Positions 1 through 12,379 of a stretch of 64,000 nt of DNA are shown here, piece after piece (position 1 is the first letter of the stretch; every line of letters begins with the position of its first letter). Below the pieces are notes generated by a model, which saw only the letters and a program-made list of their open reading frames with translations, was not told the origin of the DNA and searched no databases. The position numbers and the translations under genes are program-made. This stretch comes from Symbiodinium natans. Lineage: Eukaryota; Sar; Dinophyceae; Suessiales; Symbiodiniaceae. The stretch covers positions 186,001-250,000 of the forward strand of contig CAJNDS010002094.1 in NCBI GenBank assembly GCA_905221605.1, given 5' to 3'.

Positions 1-333
1 AAGGAGAGAAGGAGGAGAGAATGAGGAGAGAAGGAGGAGAGAAGAAGGAGAGAAGGAGAGAGAGAAGGAGAGAGAGAAGGAGAGAGGGAAGGAGAGAGAG
101 AAGGAGAGAGAGAGAGAGAAGGAGAGAGAGAAGGAGAGAGAGAGAGAGAAGGAGGGAGAGAGAGAAAGAAGGAGAGAGAGAGAGAGAGAGAGAAGGAGAG
201 AGGGAAGGAGAGGGAGACGGAGAGAGAGCAGGGGAGTGGCGAGATGGGGAGATGGGGAGATGGGGAGATGGGGAGATGGGGAGATGGGGAGATGGGGAGA
301 TGGGGAGATGGGGAGATGGGGAGATGGGGAGAG
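1..333. repeat. GA-rich tract followed by 8-bp tandem repeat
   Basis: Positions 1-235 are almost pure purine on the plus strand (AAGGAGAGAG-type units). From about 242 to 331 a clean 8-bp unit, GATGGGGA, repeats about eleven times. The open frames here encode only Arg/Glu or Trp/Gly/Asp/Met repeats and are repeat by-products, not genes. Confidence 0.95.
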
Positions 334-3300
334 GAGTCGTCCGGTGGTCGTTTTGAAAGATCATGCGAATATTGGACACACTCAGAGGTTGTCACTGCGA
401 GATTGCTCATGCAGAGCATTGCATAGCGAAGGCATTGTCGTGAAGGACAGGATCCAAATTGTACAGGGATCCGTCTCGTAGCCACAAACACAGAACACGA
501 AGCCCGGCCTCCAGGGGCAGCTGCTGTGCCATTTTGCGGAGAACGGGGAATGCTAGTCAAGCTCTAACCTGTTCTCTGTGAGCTGCATGGTAACTGCTTG
601 CCGATTGCCGCTAAAACACAAGCACTTGCCCTTAGCACTAAGTCACTAAGCAAACTCACGTCTTGTCATGCTGTCACTCTGCAAATGCAGGAAACGTGCG
701 TTGCAACACGAAGGAAACCTCACCCTAAGAATTCAAGGCTGCCGTGGGCCAATTCGATGGCGGCTGGGGCTGCTGGCATGAGCAAACTCCGCTTGCAAAG
801 AGCAAGAAAGGGCAAGAAAGGGCACGAAAGGGCAAGAACGGGCAAGGAAAGCGGGGCACCAAGAGAAACTCCGTCACATCAACGCCCGTGGCACCCCAGG
901 CCTTGGATGATACTGAAGATGATAGGGTTACGACTGGTTGCCAATTGTTGTACGGAGTCAAGCGCCGAACAGGTTTGACCGTCGAGTCGCACAACAGCTT
1001 GTAAACCACCTCAGTGCCATGGGTGTTGCAAGCAGGGTTTCCAAGTCTTCACGAGTCGAGGGGGGCACCAAAGGTCTCATGACCCATGGCTCGGGTATCA
1101 CCTGGCATCCGAAAGTGTCGCGGAATTTTTGAGATGTCCGGAACATTCTATGGTGTGCTGAGAATGCGGCCTGCTCATTGGTGAAGCCCAAGGCGCTATG
1201 GCGGCGTTCGAGCAATGCCTCTGTGAGTCTTTCGTCCAAAAGCAGGGCTTGAAACATTCGCCAGGCGCCTGAAGCAACTGCTCAGCCGAACAAACGGAAC
1301 TACTCAAGTCTGCCAGTCTGGTCAGCAGCCCCCAGAGCATGTCCTGACGCCAGGAACATGAAAGGCAAGAGTTTTCCACAGTAACACATCAGCAGGATGC
1401 TGTAACCAAGCAATGCTAAAAAGAGGGCTAGCGGCCAGTGCAAGTATACCTCTCAAGACCATCCGGAAGAGAGGTCGAACTGACCATGTACATGGGAAAA
1501 GGCATGTTGCCCAGCAAAAATCTTTGTTCTTAGGTTCCAGCTCAATGGAAGTATGACCGACTCTGGTGAAAGAACACGCGTTTTGCTGAGCTGCTTAGGG
1601 TCCTAAAATGTTCCCAATGTATCTTGGAAAACTACTAGGGTACAAAGTCAAACGTTCATGCAATGCACCAAAAAGGGATCCAAGATGCCAAGCTTCTTGT
1701 GGGTAGCCGGACCCTTTGGAGAGAGCCCCGCAAGACTGCAACTTTGTGTGCTCTTGAGTTCCACAAGCCGCTGTACATAAAGCAAAAACAAAACAGGAAA
1801 ACAAGAAACCAACCAAATGTTCAGAAGTCTTTAGAGGAGCCGGACCCTCATTTTAAAAAAATCAGAATAATCATGATAACAAAAATAATAATAATCCCCG
1901 CACGATCGTTTTTTGGTGGAAAGTTGTCTTCGCCACAACAAAGAAGCGAAAGAGCCAGAAGCTCAGGGTCTGCCGACGGGGCAAGTCCCTCGGGCTTAAG
2001 TCCTTCTGGCTTTGGCTCTCCAATGCTCTCTACAAAAACAAAGAGGTGGGCAATGTGCAAGCTTTGCGACACGTGCCTCCGCAAAAGTACACAACCAAAA
2101 CAGAAGCCACGGTGCTTCAGGAGACTGTTTGGGAGCCGACCCTCGATAAAGGGTACTGCAGCATTCCTTGTTTTGCTTTTTGTCGCCTTTTGGGTTTTGT
2201 TTGGTTCGTGTGCTACATGATTGGAAATGCGCATGTTTCCTTTTCTGGAATGTTTTTGGACAAGTACCCCCGAACTGGCTCTTTTGGTTCTCCGCATGCA
2301 AAACACGGGAATGCCAAGCTTGGAGGATTGCAGCTTGTTTGTTGTAGATGGTGTGCATAAAACAATGCTTTTATGAACGTAAAATGCTAGAAACACGCAC
2401 TCCCACAGCACCCTGTTTTTCTGGCCGACAGCTTGATTGTCATAGAATTGCAGCAAGCCAGTCCTGAGACCACTTCTCTGGCAGCGCCTCAAAGAACTCC
2501 GGCATGCTTGTTGAACAAGCTCATGGTGAAATAACTTGCTTCGCATACAGCATCACGTTTAGGCTTACAACCTGTCGGAGTCTTGACAGAATGCCACCGA
2601 CGCTGGACAGAAGATCTCTGCGTTCGTCCTTGCATGTCTGGGCTCTGTGCGGGGCGGCTCGGCTTCGACGTGGTCGACGGCCGGGATCCCACTGCGACTG
2701 CGAGAGAACGCCAGGTACAGCTGGCATGGCTCTCCTAGGTCCTAGGCACAGCGGTCCTGAATTCGACGTCGAGGGTCTGGCTGCCATTCCTTCGGACACC
2801 TGGTGGGCTGGCTTTGAGTAGGAAAGGTATTCGGAGCGACCGGCCCGAACCTCAAGCTTCGGAGGGACGTACACATCCACATCGAGCGTTCGGGCAATGA
2901 TGACCTGTCAAAGGACACCGGATCCTGAACCTCGAATCGGAAGGTAACATTCTGACTCAGTCAACATACGTACGTACGTGTATATATATATATATATATT
3001 TATTTATTTATTTATATTTATATTTATATTTCTATTTACATTTATTTAGTTATGTATTTACTTACTTATTTATTTAAACATATAATGCACGTCTAAGGAT
3101 ACTTATCTGTTCACGGATACTGATTTATCTGTTCATTATTTTGCGAATTAGATGTCAACATGCTCCACAGGTGAAGGGTGAATGAACAGGAAGACTAAGA
3201 ATTACACAGAGTGAGTGCGCCTTGAGGACATCTCGGCGTCGCTTGCCAGCCGCCCCAGTGAGTGCGGGCTGAGCGAGAGGTGAGAAGCGCTGCTTAAACT

Positions 3301-4180
3301 TGCAGAAGTCACAGCACATTTTTGCGACAGCCATGGGCCGTGAGGCGGGGTGATCTCCATGGTTCCCGGTCTTGCTCCTTGAGCCCTTCAGTGTTGTTTT
3401 GACTTTTTGGCTGCTGCACTGTCACTCTACCCTACTCGTCCCCCTTCCTCAGTTTCAAGACCGTGCTGTTGACGTCACACAGCAGACATGGCCGGGCACG
3501 GTGTATGTTGCGATATCACGCACAAGGCATTGGGTTCTCAAGACAAGGGGCGCCATTGGTTATTGCATTGGGTTGCGCATGCTGTGATAACACACACACA
3601 CAAGACGGCTAGTACGAGGTGTGGCGGTGTGTCTTGTGATATCCTACACGAAACAGAGAACGATGGTGCTGCGGGCCTTGGGTTGTGTATGTTGTGATAA
3701 CGCACACCCACACCCACACCCACATACACACGCACACACACACACACTCACACAGAGACACACACACACACAAGGCAGGACTAAAAGCTCATACAGGCAT
3801 CGGCGTGTGTGCGTGTGTATGATGTGACCAGTCTCTCGAACGGTTCAAAACACACGTTAATACCAACACGAGCGGCCGTCCTTTGCGAGGGCTTGCTTTC
3901 TGAAAAGGGGGGGGCCGTTACAGAACGACGGAAATTTCACAGTGCAAGGCTTGTTCGATGCCACACTATTTGTTGGTGTTCATCATAAATCTTGATTCCA
4001 AGCTTGGCACACCCCTCCCCAGCCCGTTCCTGGACTGTACTCAGCAACTGCCCATGACCAGAGTGCCCAGATGTTCCCGGTGGCTTCAGCAGCTAAATCA
4101 GAACTGTCAGAGCTATCGCACCGTTGATCGCTGCGGGGCAAGGTTCAGGGGACGTGAATCAGTGAAGCAACTGAGTCAGC
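334..4180. other. Mostly unassigned sequence with simple repeats
   Basis: No exon here could be tied to a protein family on either strand. The longest open frame is 1848-2546 on the minus strand (232 codons), overlapped by a 185-codon plus-strand frame at 1663-2220. The minus frame ends in an Ile-rich stretch encoded by an (AAT)n run near 1875-1897, so I do not call it a gene. AT-rich (TA)n and (TTTA)n runs lie at 2979-3080. The rest looks like intron or intergenic DNA. Confidence 0.5.
3590..3830. repeat. (CA)n microsatellite region
   Basis: Runs of ACACAC interrupted by CCCACA and TCACAC steps lie mainly at 3594-3604 and 3704-3773, with GTGTGTGCG near 3804-3818. The His/Thr-rich and Cys/Val-rich open frames across it are repeat by-products. 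Confidence 0.9.
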
Positions 4181-4185
4181 AGCCT

Positions 4186-5660
4186 TCATCGTGGTGGTCT
4201 GGGACCTCCGCATGCTCCTTGTTGTCGTGAAGGCTTGCTCCTACCATCCATTGGCCAAGCAGACGGAATTGAAACTCCACGATGCGCAGTTGTACTACGT
4301 ACGGCCTCATCCTCCCATCTTCCCGAACGAAGTAGAGCGTCTGTCGCCTCTGATTCATCTTCTTGTTCGCATATCAAAAGGCAGAGAAAGCAGAAGGCCT
4401 TGATGGCTTCGTTCTCTTCCTTCACACGGTCCTTGATCCAATCGTCCATTCGAGCGAGAACCTGCGGACGGCGTGAGTCGGACAAGGAGGGCATTCCAGC
4501 TTGGCAAGATGAGGAGCCTCCGCATACTGCTGGTGCATGCTTTCCAAACGGGCATATGTCCACGCCTGTTTGCACCGCTATGCATAGATCGTGTCGGCGA
4601 AAGAGCGAAATCACATAGCCATGCTCCGCAACAAGCGAGAGGGAGAGAGAGAGGGGAGCGGAGCGAACAGTGAAATGGGCTGGGCCGGTGGCAGCGATGC
4701 AGCGGCATCGACATATCAGGCCGTGTCGCTCAGCTGCACAAGCACAGAGGCATCAAAGTGAGCCGTGGTGTGAAAGCAGCAACGTGCGAGCGCAACGTGC
4801 TAGAGCAACGCTAGAAACCTTTGTGTAGGCATTGGGGCATGTGCTAGTGGCAGACAGCCTTTGAGGGCTGCAACAAGCTCGGAAGTTTCAGTGCTGGTCT
4901 CCACGAGCTGACTTGCAGATGCCTGCAACACAAGTTTAAGCGCCGGCCGCACAGAAATGGAAACAGAAACAATGCAGCACCCACGCCTCTAGCAAGGAGC
5001 TGTCCTTCGAAGACGCCACGCAAGGCAAACCCAAGTGGGCTGCAGGCTGCAAACGAGAAACTGACAGCTGCAGTATGCTGCAGTCCTCCTCTTCTGGCAA
5101 GGATCCAGATTGAGCCGCTTCTGTCTCGAGTTGCATCGCCTCTTGCTCTACACCCGTGGGCTCTGCACAGCCAAAGCCTGGCACATCAACGATCAGAGTG
5201 TTTGAGACCCATCTGAGTCAAAGTTGTACTATTTTGTACAAGATGTCACACTTCTGTGGACCGCACGTTCTGCAGACTCATCGAGCCAGGTTGCAAGCTC
5301 CTCAAATTGGAGCATCTGGGAACTGCATGCTTCTGCTGTAGTCACAATGTCACGGCCTGGAGAGAGGACAAATTTGGAGGGGGAGGCTCCACACCAGCAG
5401 CATCGAAGCAGTTTAGATCCTGCGCATGGAAAGCCGAAGGACACACAAGCCGAGATAGAACCTTCACAGCAGCGCTGGGCCATGGGAAAGTGGGCCCCAT
5501 GGGGCTTCATGGGCCTGATCAGCTTGGCGGAAGGTCCACCTCAAGACGGCCGCGGCGACTTTGAACCTGGCCAGCTCCAGCGCCTGACCAAAGGAAGCAT
5601 TAGCAGAGAGTTGCCGACAGAGAATGCGGGACTCGAAGATGGTTGCGGCGCCTGTACGCG
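4186..5660 (-). CDS. Cluster of minus-strand exons, charged/coiled-coil protein (unassigned)
   Basis: Several stop-free stretches look like short exons of one minus-strand gene. The best is 4461-4399, flanked by CAG|G on entry and AAG|GC on exit; it encodes 21 residues with the helix-like run MDDWIKDRVKEEN. Other candidates are about 4350-4220 (TLYFVREDGRM), about 5175-5075 (acidic, ending LPEEEDC), two within 5229-5440 (including MLQFEELATWLDESAER) and 5650-5480 (LARFKVAAAVLRW). Their amino-acid make-up is that of soluble helical protein and differs from the antisense frames. I do not recognise the family. Joins between the exons are not resolved, and the cluster may belong to the same gene as the exons at 6.1-13 kb. 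Confidence 0.4.
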
Positions 5661-5987
5661 CCTATGCGTTTTTAGAGCGTTTTGCATGGATACACAGCGA
5701 GAGCGCAATCTCAATTGTTGTTCAGGCAGGTGCGCGAAACACTAGAGGCTGAAGAAAACTTTGGGCCTAACTACGTTTTCGCTCGGGTTTTAGGCTCATG
5801 TTTGAAGAGGCTGCAGAAGAAATGCTTATTTTAGAGAGAGTTTGTATAATCAAAGTATTTACTTGCCTTAGGTTACACTTAGGGTTAAGGATTGGGTTTA
5901 TGCATGTGCATGCATGTGCAGTATGTTGTACAAAGAGGCGAAAACGCTGTAAATACCAGTGTGTTGCACAATATGGATGACGTTCTT

Positions 5988-6040
5988 ACCCCCCCCCCCT
6001 CCCCACCCTCCTCCAACCCCCCCGCCCCCCCACCCCAATA
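5988..6040. repeat. C-rich tract
   Basis: Runs of C broken by T and A (CCCCCCCCCTCCCC, CCCCCCGCCCCCC) lie at 5990-6037. The tract is simple sequence between candidate exons. Confidence 0.9.
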
Positions 6041-6089
6041 CCCTGAAACCTGCAAAAACGCATAGGCACGTACAGGCGCCGTCACCTCG

Positions 6090-6900
6090 AACATGTCAAG
6101 AGTGGGATGAGCGTGGATGATGGGGATTTTCAGACAATGCTGCCAAGCGATTCGGGAATGAACCCAGCAGTGTCAATTGACAGCCGCTGGATTCAATAGT
6201 GCTTCTTTCAGCAGCAACTCTGCGAACTATGTACAACGAGGAATCCTCATCTCCGGCGCCACGCCGCATATGCCGCATATGCCGCATGGGCAAGTGCTAT
6301 GGGAGATACCCAGATCGCGGTCTCTGCCTGGCCACCACAGGGCTCCTGGAGCATCAGCGCCAGAGAAGGCAAGTGGTGACTCTGGGCTTCTCTTCTCTCC
6401 TTGCAGGGGCAAAGACGTTGCCCCAAGCGCCATCTCTGTCATGCAGAGCGGGTCCACTTCCCTGGGCAAAGGCTTTCGGAGAATCGCATGAATTGGGTGT
6501 GGGGTTGAACGTTACAAGCTCGCTCTCACTAATCACTCCAAAAATCCAGAGCATTGCAAGGCCAGGGATTGAGTGGCTGACCCCGGCGAGATCTCCAATC
6601 CAATTGGAGCTGACGAGTCCTCTGGGTGGTCCACCTCTGATGTGCTCCTGAACAGCATCCGCGCACGCAAATGCGGCTCACATGCGCAGTTCCTTTGGGG
6701 GCGGCGGGCCTGGCTAACCTTCGCTGAGACTGAGTGGACCTCTCTTGCAAGGGTCCGAACCTGCACGCCACAACAGCATGCCACGTCTGTCTGCCCATTC
6801 ATTCCTAAAGGTTCGGAAGCACCGAGCCTCAGAATCAAAGTGCACTGCCGTCGGCAGCACTGGCCTCTTGCTTCACGGATGAGAAAAGGAGAGGCTGCAG
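6090..6900 (-). CDS. Candidate exons, unassigned protein
   Basis: Minus-strand frames with protein-like composition lie at about 6240-6110 (VRRVAAERSTIES), about 6470-6390 (REVDPLCMTEMALG) and about 6720-6540 (HPEDSSAPIGLEISPG). They are short and bounded by possible AG and GC/GT sites, like the better-supported exons in the window. No domain can be named. Each could be chance, since their length alone is not significant, so confidence is low. Confidence 0.25.
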
Positions 6901-7059
6901 GCTGCTTGGCACAGAACATGAGCCCGAGCGTTGTACGTTTCCTCAGGCAGAGCATTGGATGTCATGGGCGTGCCTCCTGGCCACGTCAGATATACCAGCA
7001 AGCTTGCCACCACAAGCAGATGTGAGTATCTGTAAACCAGGCAAAATACGACCATGAGC

Positions 7060-7730
7060 TTACATGAACTTCAGACCAAAAAGAGTACCACAGAACAGGT
7101 GCTGGTTCGGATTCTGTACTACAGCATCTCCGATCTCAAGGTACTTCGGGCCTGTACCCTCATCCATGCCACTGGGATATGCTGACTGGAATTTGACCTT
7201 AGCTGTGGATCGGAAGATCAAATGCAACTCTCGACTCTCGCGTTTCGAGAAATGGTGGCCGCCGCCGTGCTGAGCCGGTGGCCGACATGTCTTGCAATGC
7301 CTGCACAAAGGCCGACGAGCTTGTCGCAGACGAACACAATCAATTCCAGTGATCCGAGAAGATGCAATGAACGTGATACTCTCGAAAGGCCTCGGTTTGG
7401 GCTTCGCAAACCTCCATGTTCGCTCGACTCTTTGCCTGGCGCCCTTCCTCTTCAGCCCGCTCCTCCTCGACAAAAGTTCCAGAAACGCCAGCACTCGGCA
7501 GCTCGAAATTTGAGCCGATTGTCTTCCGGATTCTTCCGGTGCACATTCATGAGCTGTCCATGCGTATCGGTGCGTTTCCGTCCTCCTGTATCCGGGCCTC
7601 GATGAAGGCCTCCAACCTCGAAGCAGCAGCACTCCAACAAGACAAGCGCACTCTGAGAAGGCGTTCGGCCTATCCAGTTCCTCACTCACAGCGTTGACTT
7701 CCTCCTCCGCCTGGCACTATGCGGGGCGCA
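7060..7730 (-). CDS. Candidate exons, Glu-rich helical protein
   Basis: Candidate minus-strand exons: about 7715-7660 (QAEEEVNAVSEELDR), about 7635-7560 (SRLEAFIEARIQEDG), about 7510-7385 (VEEERAEEEGRQAKSRA) and about 7240-7070 (MDEGTGPKYLEIGD). High Glu/Arg/Ala content with heptad-like spacing suggests coiled coil. The open frame 7060-7689 spans most of the interval but changes character between these pieces, as expected when introns lack stops. I do not recognise the family. The exons probably belong with those at 7.9-13 kb in one long minus-strand gene. Confidence 0.4.
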
Positions 7731-7924
7731 CTCTCATCTTCTGCAAGGCGAATCGCTAAGAGGAGCAGCTGTGAGGCGCGTTTGAGTGTATGGGCGTAAG
7801 GGGGCCTGCTTCGGCTTTGGTGGCTTCCTCAGCAGACAGAAACCTGCTTCGACAGATTTCGATTCAGGGGTAACGAATGATCCGGAGAATCTCAGGAGAG
7901 GGGGGCGCTGCAGTAGGAGCCCTG

Positions 7925-8240
7925 CTCAATGGTGTCCCAAAGCTCCGCCAAAACGGTTTCCACTTCCTGCCTTTCACACCAGCGCTTGTTTAGACTGTGG
8001 ACTTGCTGCTCAAAGCGGCTCTGCCATTGCTGTTGTTGCTGGGGAAGCTACTCCAGATCCAACCCGGAGTCGGCACCGCTTGACCCTCATTTCCGGCGTC
8101 TTCTCTTGTCGAACGGCTTCAAGCTGATCTTGAGCAAAATATTGATCAAAAGGGAGCTTCTGAGGTGCTGGCGCCCATGCGCCTGCGCCAGCGCTGCGGA
8201 GGCAGCCTGCACCTGCAAGACTCGAACATGCCACACTCCA
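7925..8240 (-). CDS. Candidate exons, Gln/Glu-rich coiled coil
   Basis: A frame at about 8056-7925 reads QQQQWQSRFEQQVHSL and then RQEVETVLAELWDTIEQG. This is a strong coiled-coil pattern with no stop over more than 40 codons. A second stretch at about 8175-8085 reads KLPFDQYFAQDQLEAVRQE. Both are on the minus strand and not in the opposite frames. No named domain is visible. They appear to continue the charged helical protein seen on both sides. Confidence 0.45.
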
Positions 8241-8719
8241 GGGAACGAAGCCTTGATGGGAACATACCAATGACCCTCATAGACCCTCACCAGCACATTT
8301 ACCGCATGCCTGCTCCCTGGTGGATGGTGCATCGCTTCTGCTTTTCTGGTTCCACTGGAACGCACCTCAGAGGTGCAGGCCATGCATAAGAGCGTAAGGA
8401 GTAGAACAGCTCACCGCAAAGTCTTGAGTAGTCGCTGAGCGACCCCATGCTTGTTCCAGCTCTTTGAAGCGCTGGTGCAGCGACTTCCCCTCACAAATCG
8501 TTCAAGCCCCCATTCTCGATAGTGAGAAGAGTCATGAACAGTGCAAATCCGGGCCTCTCCGGAGCTCAAACCCGCAAGGGCCACTTGGGAGAGCACTTTA
8601 TACCTACGCAAGGAGCTGAAGTACAGCTGCAAGAATCCATGCCTCTGCCACATTACTTCTTCGGTCACTCTGCCGTGGCCCCTTCGAACTCCTCCCGCAT
8701 CTTGCGGACCTTCTCGTTG

Positions 8720-9310
8720 TCAACCTAGCAGCCACAGCAGCCAGCGCACTTGAGAAAAAGCACTACGAAAGTGAGCATGAAAACTTTCGCGGGACATCGC
8801 GCGACCTTGGCCAGCACTGGCGCATCGCCACTTCTGCCAGAGTACCATGGCACCATTGGCACTGGTCCTGTCTTGATCTCTCATGAAGCTGGCCGAACAG
8901 CGGAGCAGCTGAGTGGGTCGGACGCCTCCACGCAGCTGCGCAGCATCCTCCAAATGCAGGCTGACGGCGGGGACAGCCGGGACGGCAGCGAGGACGGCAG
9001 CAGGGCCGTCGATCTGGTCCTGGCTCTCTTTGGGAGCCAGTGTCTTGGTCTCGACACCTGCAGGACATCAAAAACTCACGGGGGGGGGGGGGGGGGACGT
9101 GCCGCCGGCGTACCTTCACGGGCATCTCGCTGGGCAAGGGCGGCTTCGGCAATCTCACGTGCCTGAACAAGTGACTTAAATGCAACTTTCTGTATCTCGG
9201 ACAGCTGCATTTTCATTTTCTCAATGACACCTTGGCAGCAGCTTCTGCGGCGGCACGACCCCGCAGAGGTTTCGCCGTTTCAGCCATGGCTACATATGGC
9301 TGTTCTCCGG
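8720..9310 (-). CDS. Candidate exons, helical protein
   Basis: A minus-strand frame at about 9257-9140 reads VIEKMKMQLSEIQKVAF and then AREIAEAALAQRDARE, a clear amphipathic helix. It ends at a GAAG|GTACGC donor. A second exon from about 9062 begins after CTGCAG|G and reads TKTLAPKESQDQIDGPAAV, continuing through an Ala/Val/Pro stretch. A 20-nt G run (9079-9097) lies in the intron between them. The frame just upstream (about 9310-9262, ETAKPLRGRAAAEAAAK) may be another exon. The family is not recognised. Confidence 0.4.
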
Positions 9311-9639
9311 CACATCTTCCAAAGCATGACGGAAGGCTATCTGGAGTATGGAGGTGACGGCCGAACAAATGGAAAAGTCAATGGAGTCAGTGGCCATCGC
9401 TATCCAGTTCTATAAGGAATAAGAGACTCAAGTGTAAGGTGCAAGCACTCATGGCACAGGCAGCTCACCTAACAAAGAGTTGACTACTGGAAGTTCAAGT
9501 CGAAATCACATCAAGCTGCAAACGGAGAACTTAGGACTTCCCGCCGCCCCTGAACTCTTGTCTTGGCTTGCAGGCCGAGATCGTATCATCTCTCATCTTG
9601 CTCCATGCAGACTTCTTTGTGGTGTGTTCGGAGTTGAGC

Positions 9640-10990
9640 AGAAAGCTGAAGCGAAACTAATACTCCTCTTCAAAATCCAAACTCCAAACCTCAAGCCCTG
9701 CCCTTGCCTGCAAGCTAAGAATGCTCTGGCTTGACAACTGCCATGGCTGCTCATCCAATGCGCCACGAACCTGGAGTTTGTGTGCCAGCCGAAGTTGCGC
9801 TGAAGCCTTCTCCTCCCAGAATCCACCCCTGGCAAAGTTCAAAGGGCAAGTAGTGAACGCACGAGCGAGACCATAGACAGGACAGGGCGACGTCATTTGA
9901 CGGTGTCGCTCCTCAAGAAATTGGCAAGTTGATTCTGCACAAGTCAGCGGTAAAGCGGTAAGGAAGGGGATCCTCCACAGCCTCCTGCTTGCGAAAGTTG
10001 GCATGTACCCAAAGCTTATCTGCGAGGTCCTGAGCACATCACTGATCTGACTGAGGGATCATGAAGAATGAAGGATAGACAGATAAACTTCACGACGTCT
10101 TCCGACGTGTCACTGCCATCGGGGTTGACTGGGCCCGCCTGCAGCTGCTCACTGAGCTCATCTGCTTGCCGCGAACCAGGAGCCACGTTGTTCCTGGAAC
10201 TCCATAAGAGCGAGATTTTCATGGCATGGCAGCATTGCTGTTGCTTCACCTGATTGGAAAGGACCGAAGAAACTCTTCCAGGACCTGAGCACAAGAGATG
10301 CGAAGAAACCCATCAACTCACGGGAGTCACGGGAGGCTCGTCCGGGGTCGCCTGGGCCTTGTCATCAGGACGCTGCAGAAATTCCAGAAACCTGTGAAAC
10401 ACCATTCGGCTCAGCAACGGCATGGGGTCTCCATTTGCCAAACGTGTCATAAACATGTCTCCGTCTCTCTTTATCCGCATTTCTAGTTAAGCTGTACTGG
10501 CAGTACTCCACCATCAGACTGACATATCTTCTGAACCACGGCACTACAGGGACTGCAAAGATTACAATCGGATTCAAAGGGCAAGTTCTCGGCTCAGACA
10601 AAGACGATGGTTGAACAAGTGTCTTGGGCCGTTCGGGCTTTGCTGCAGACATCAGGGTATCAGAAGGTTTGGCTGCAGCGGTCTACGGTTCAGGTCTCGG
10701 GTTTGGGCTGCAGCAACAGAGACCTGGCGGCAATATCATTGTTAGCCCTACCAATGACTGTTCAGTGTTGTACTACACGCTGTGTGGGGCCTTCGCTGCA
10801 TGAAGATGAGGTCCTTGCAGTAGCCGCCAGCGTGATCATCCACCTCTGCAGACTCACAATTTGCACATCCTGACACACTGAACCACCTGAAGTGAAAGCT
10901 CTTGTGGCCTCTAGCAGTGCTTCGCGGATCCCCAGCCTCGCCAGGCATCTCATCTGTGCCATTGTGATATAAGCTCTGACATGCTCTGAC
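9640..10990 (-). CDS. Candidate exons, unassigned protein
   Basis: Minus-strand candidates: about 9925-9895 (FLEERHRQM), about 9830-9735 (FWEEKASAQLRLAHKLQ), about 10175-10060 (ADELSEQLQAG, then DGSDTSEDVVK), about 10530-10390 (NADKERRRHVYDTFGKW) and about 10965-10880 (MRCLARLGIREALLEATRAF). All have the composition of folded or helical protein. None carries a motif I can name. Exon borders are uncertain. Confidence 0.35.
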
Positions 10991-11289
10991 ATTCCTACTG
11001 GTAGCAGGTTTTAAGCATCTCGGTGCTTGGCAGATAGTGACTCACATTCTGCAGCCAAAGGTTCTGGAATGCCTCATAGGCACATGCTCATGTTCACTCT
11101 ACCGCATCAATGAATACATGATCCACATGCGACATACCTTTGCACTTTCACGATCTTGCATGGCAAGTTAAACAGCAGGGCAGGCAACCAGTCACGGAAG
11201 CTGCAACAAGCCTCCTTCGTTTGGCGACTCTCCTTGATGGTGAGTGTGTTCACTTCCTGTGCGGAGCACCGTCGCATTGTAAAGAACCA

Positions 11290-11860
11290 GGCGGAATTCA
11301 CGGAAGCTGCGCCTCCTCCTTCGCCTCTTCCTCCTCCTGCAGCTGCTCGACTGCTTCATCTTGCTTGTCCTCTGCTGGTGCCTCCCCAGCCTTCGCCAAG
11401 GTGCATATGGTATGGTGAAGCAATGGTACCGAAGATGAGAAGGAAGCCTTTACGCATAGGACTCGGTTCTGTACTTGTGCATGGGCTGAGGAACTGTACT
11501 CTACTTGTTCAAGCAGAATGTAGTTGCCCGGCAGTGGGTTCCAACAAAAATCGCAGGTTAGCCACACCCATCCTTCCATTTTGTTACCCTTCATGGCTCG
11601 CTGCCTCGTCTGCGGCATCACCCTCTGAAGTCGCTGCTGCCTCGGCCGTTTCAGGTGCCTCGGGTGCTGCATCCGCTTCCACCGGGGCTGCCTGCCACAG
11701 AAAGACCCAAGCGACCCATGGCCCATGACCACACAACACCAACGATACCACAAGGAATTTCAAGATCCCCGAACCTCTGGCACTTCCGCTTCTGCCTTTG
11801 CAGCATCCCCAGCTGCCTCTTCAGCTTCCATCATAGGCCTTGTGGAAAAGGGAAAAGGAG
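11290..11860 (-). CDS. Three Ala/Glu-rich acidic exons
   Basis: Three acidic, Ala-rich minus-strand frames follow one another: about 11845-11775 (MEAEEAAGDAAKAEAEVPEV), about 11690-11595 (PETAEAAATSEGDAADEA) and about 11405-11300 (DEAVEQLQEEEEAKEEAQ). They alternate with sequence that has stops or a different composition. The same kind of peptide in three neighbouring exons supports one gene with an acidic low-complexity region. The family is unknown. Confidence 0.45.
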
Positions 11861-12214
11861 GCATGAGGAAGTCGTGCGCTCAGCAGAAAAGCGAAGATTC
11901 CTGTGCCAGAAAGCAATGAGCTCGCGGATTCGCTTCAGGATTGCCTGACCAAGAAGACTTTGATCAGCAGAAAAATGCATGCCCTAAGGGAGGCAACAGA
12001 AGCACAGCAGCGTGAACACGAATGATGGCAGAGGAGAAGGTGCTCTGTCAAACTGCACTACTAGTAGTGCATGTCGTGCCAGTCTCAGGCACTAGTGCAA
12101 CAAAAACACGAAAAACAAATGACCTATTTCGAAGATCCCACCATAAAAACGCAGCAATTTGACGGGCGTGCAGGGATCAGAAGGGAATGAGCACTCCAGC
12201 GATACTCTGGGATA

Positions 12215-12300
12215 CGGTGGGGGGGGGCCCCCCCGGCGAGATTCTCGGTGCGATGCTCAGCCTGCAGGGATACTCTGGGGGGAGGGGGGGAGGTGCGATT
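12215..12300. repeat. G/C tracts with GATACTCTGGG repeats
   Basis: GATACTCTGGG occurs twice (near 12199 and 12269) next to GGGGGGGCCCCCCC (about 12220-12234) and GGGGGGAGGGGGG (about 12278-12291). The G/C block is self-complementary and could form a short hairpin. Confidence 0.7.
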
Positions 12301-12379
12301 ATCTGGTAGGTATCCCACGGATACTCGGCGGGATTCCCTGCGGAAGTCTGTGCAAGATTCTGATTCTCTGGTGATTCCA

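Noticed and set aside
21-356. 111-codon Arg/Glu-rich open frame
   Set aside because: Pure product of GA-rich and GATGGGGA repeats.
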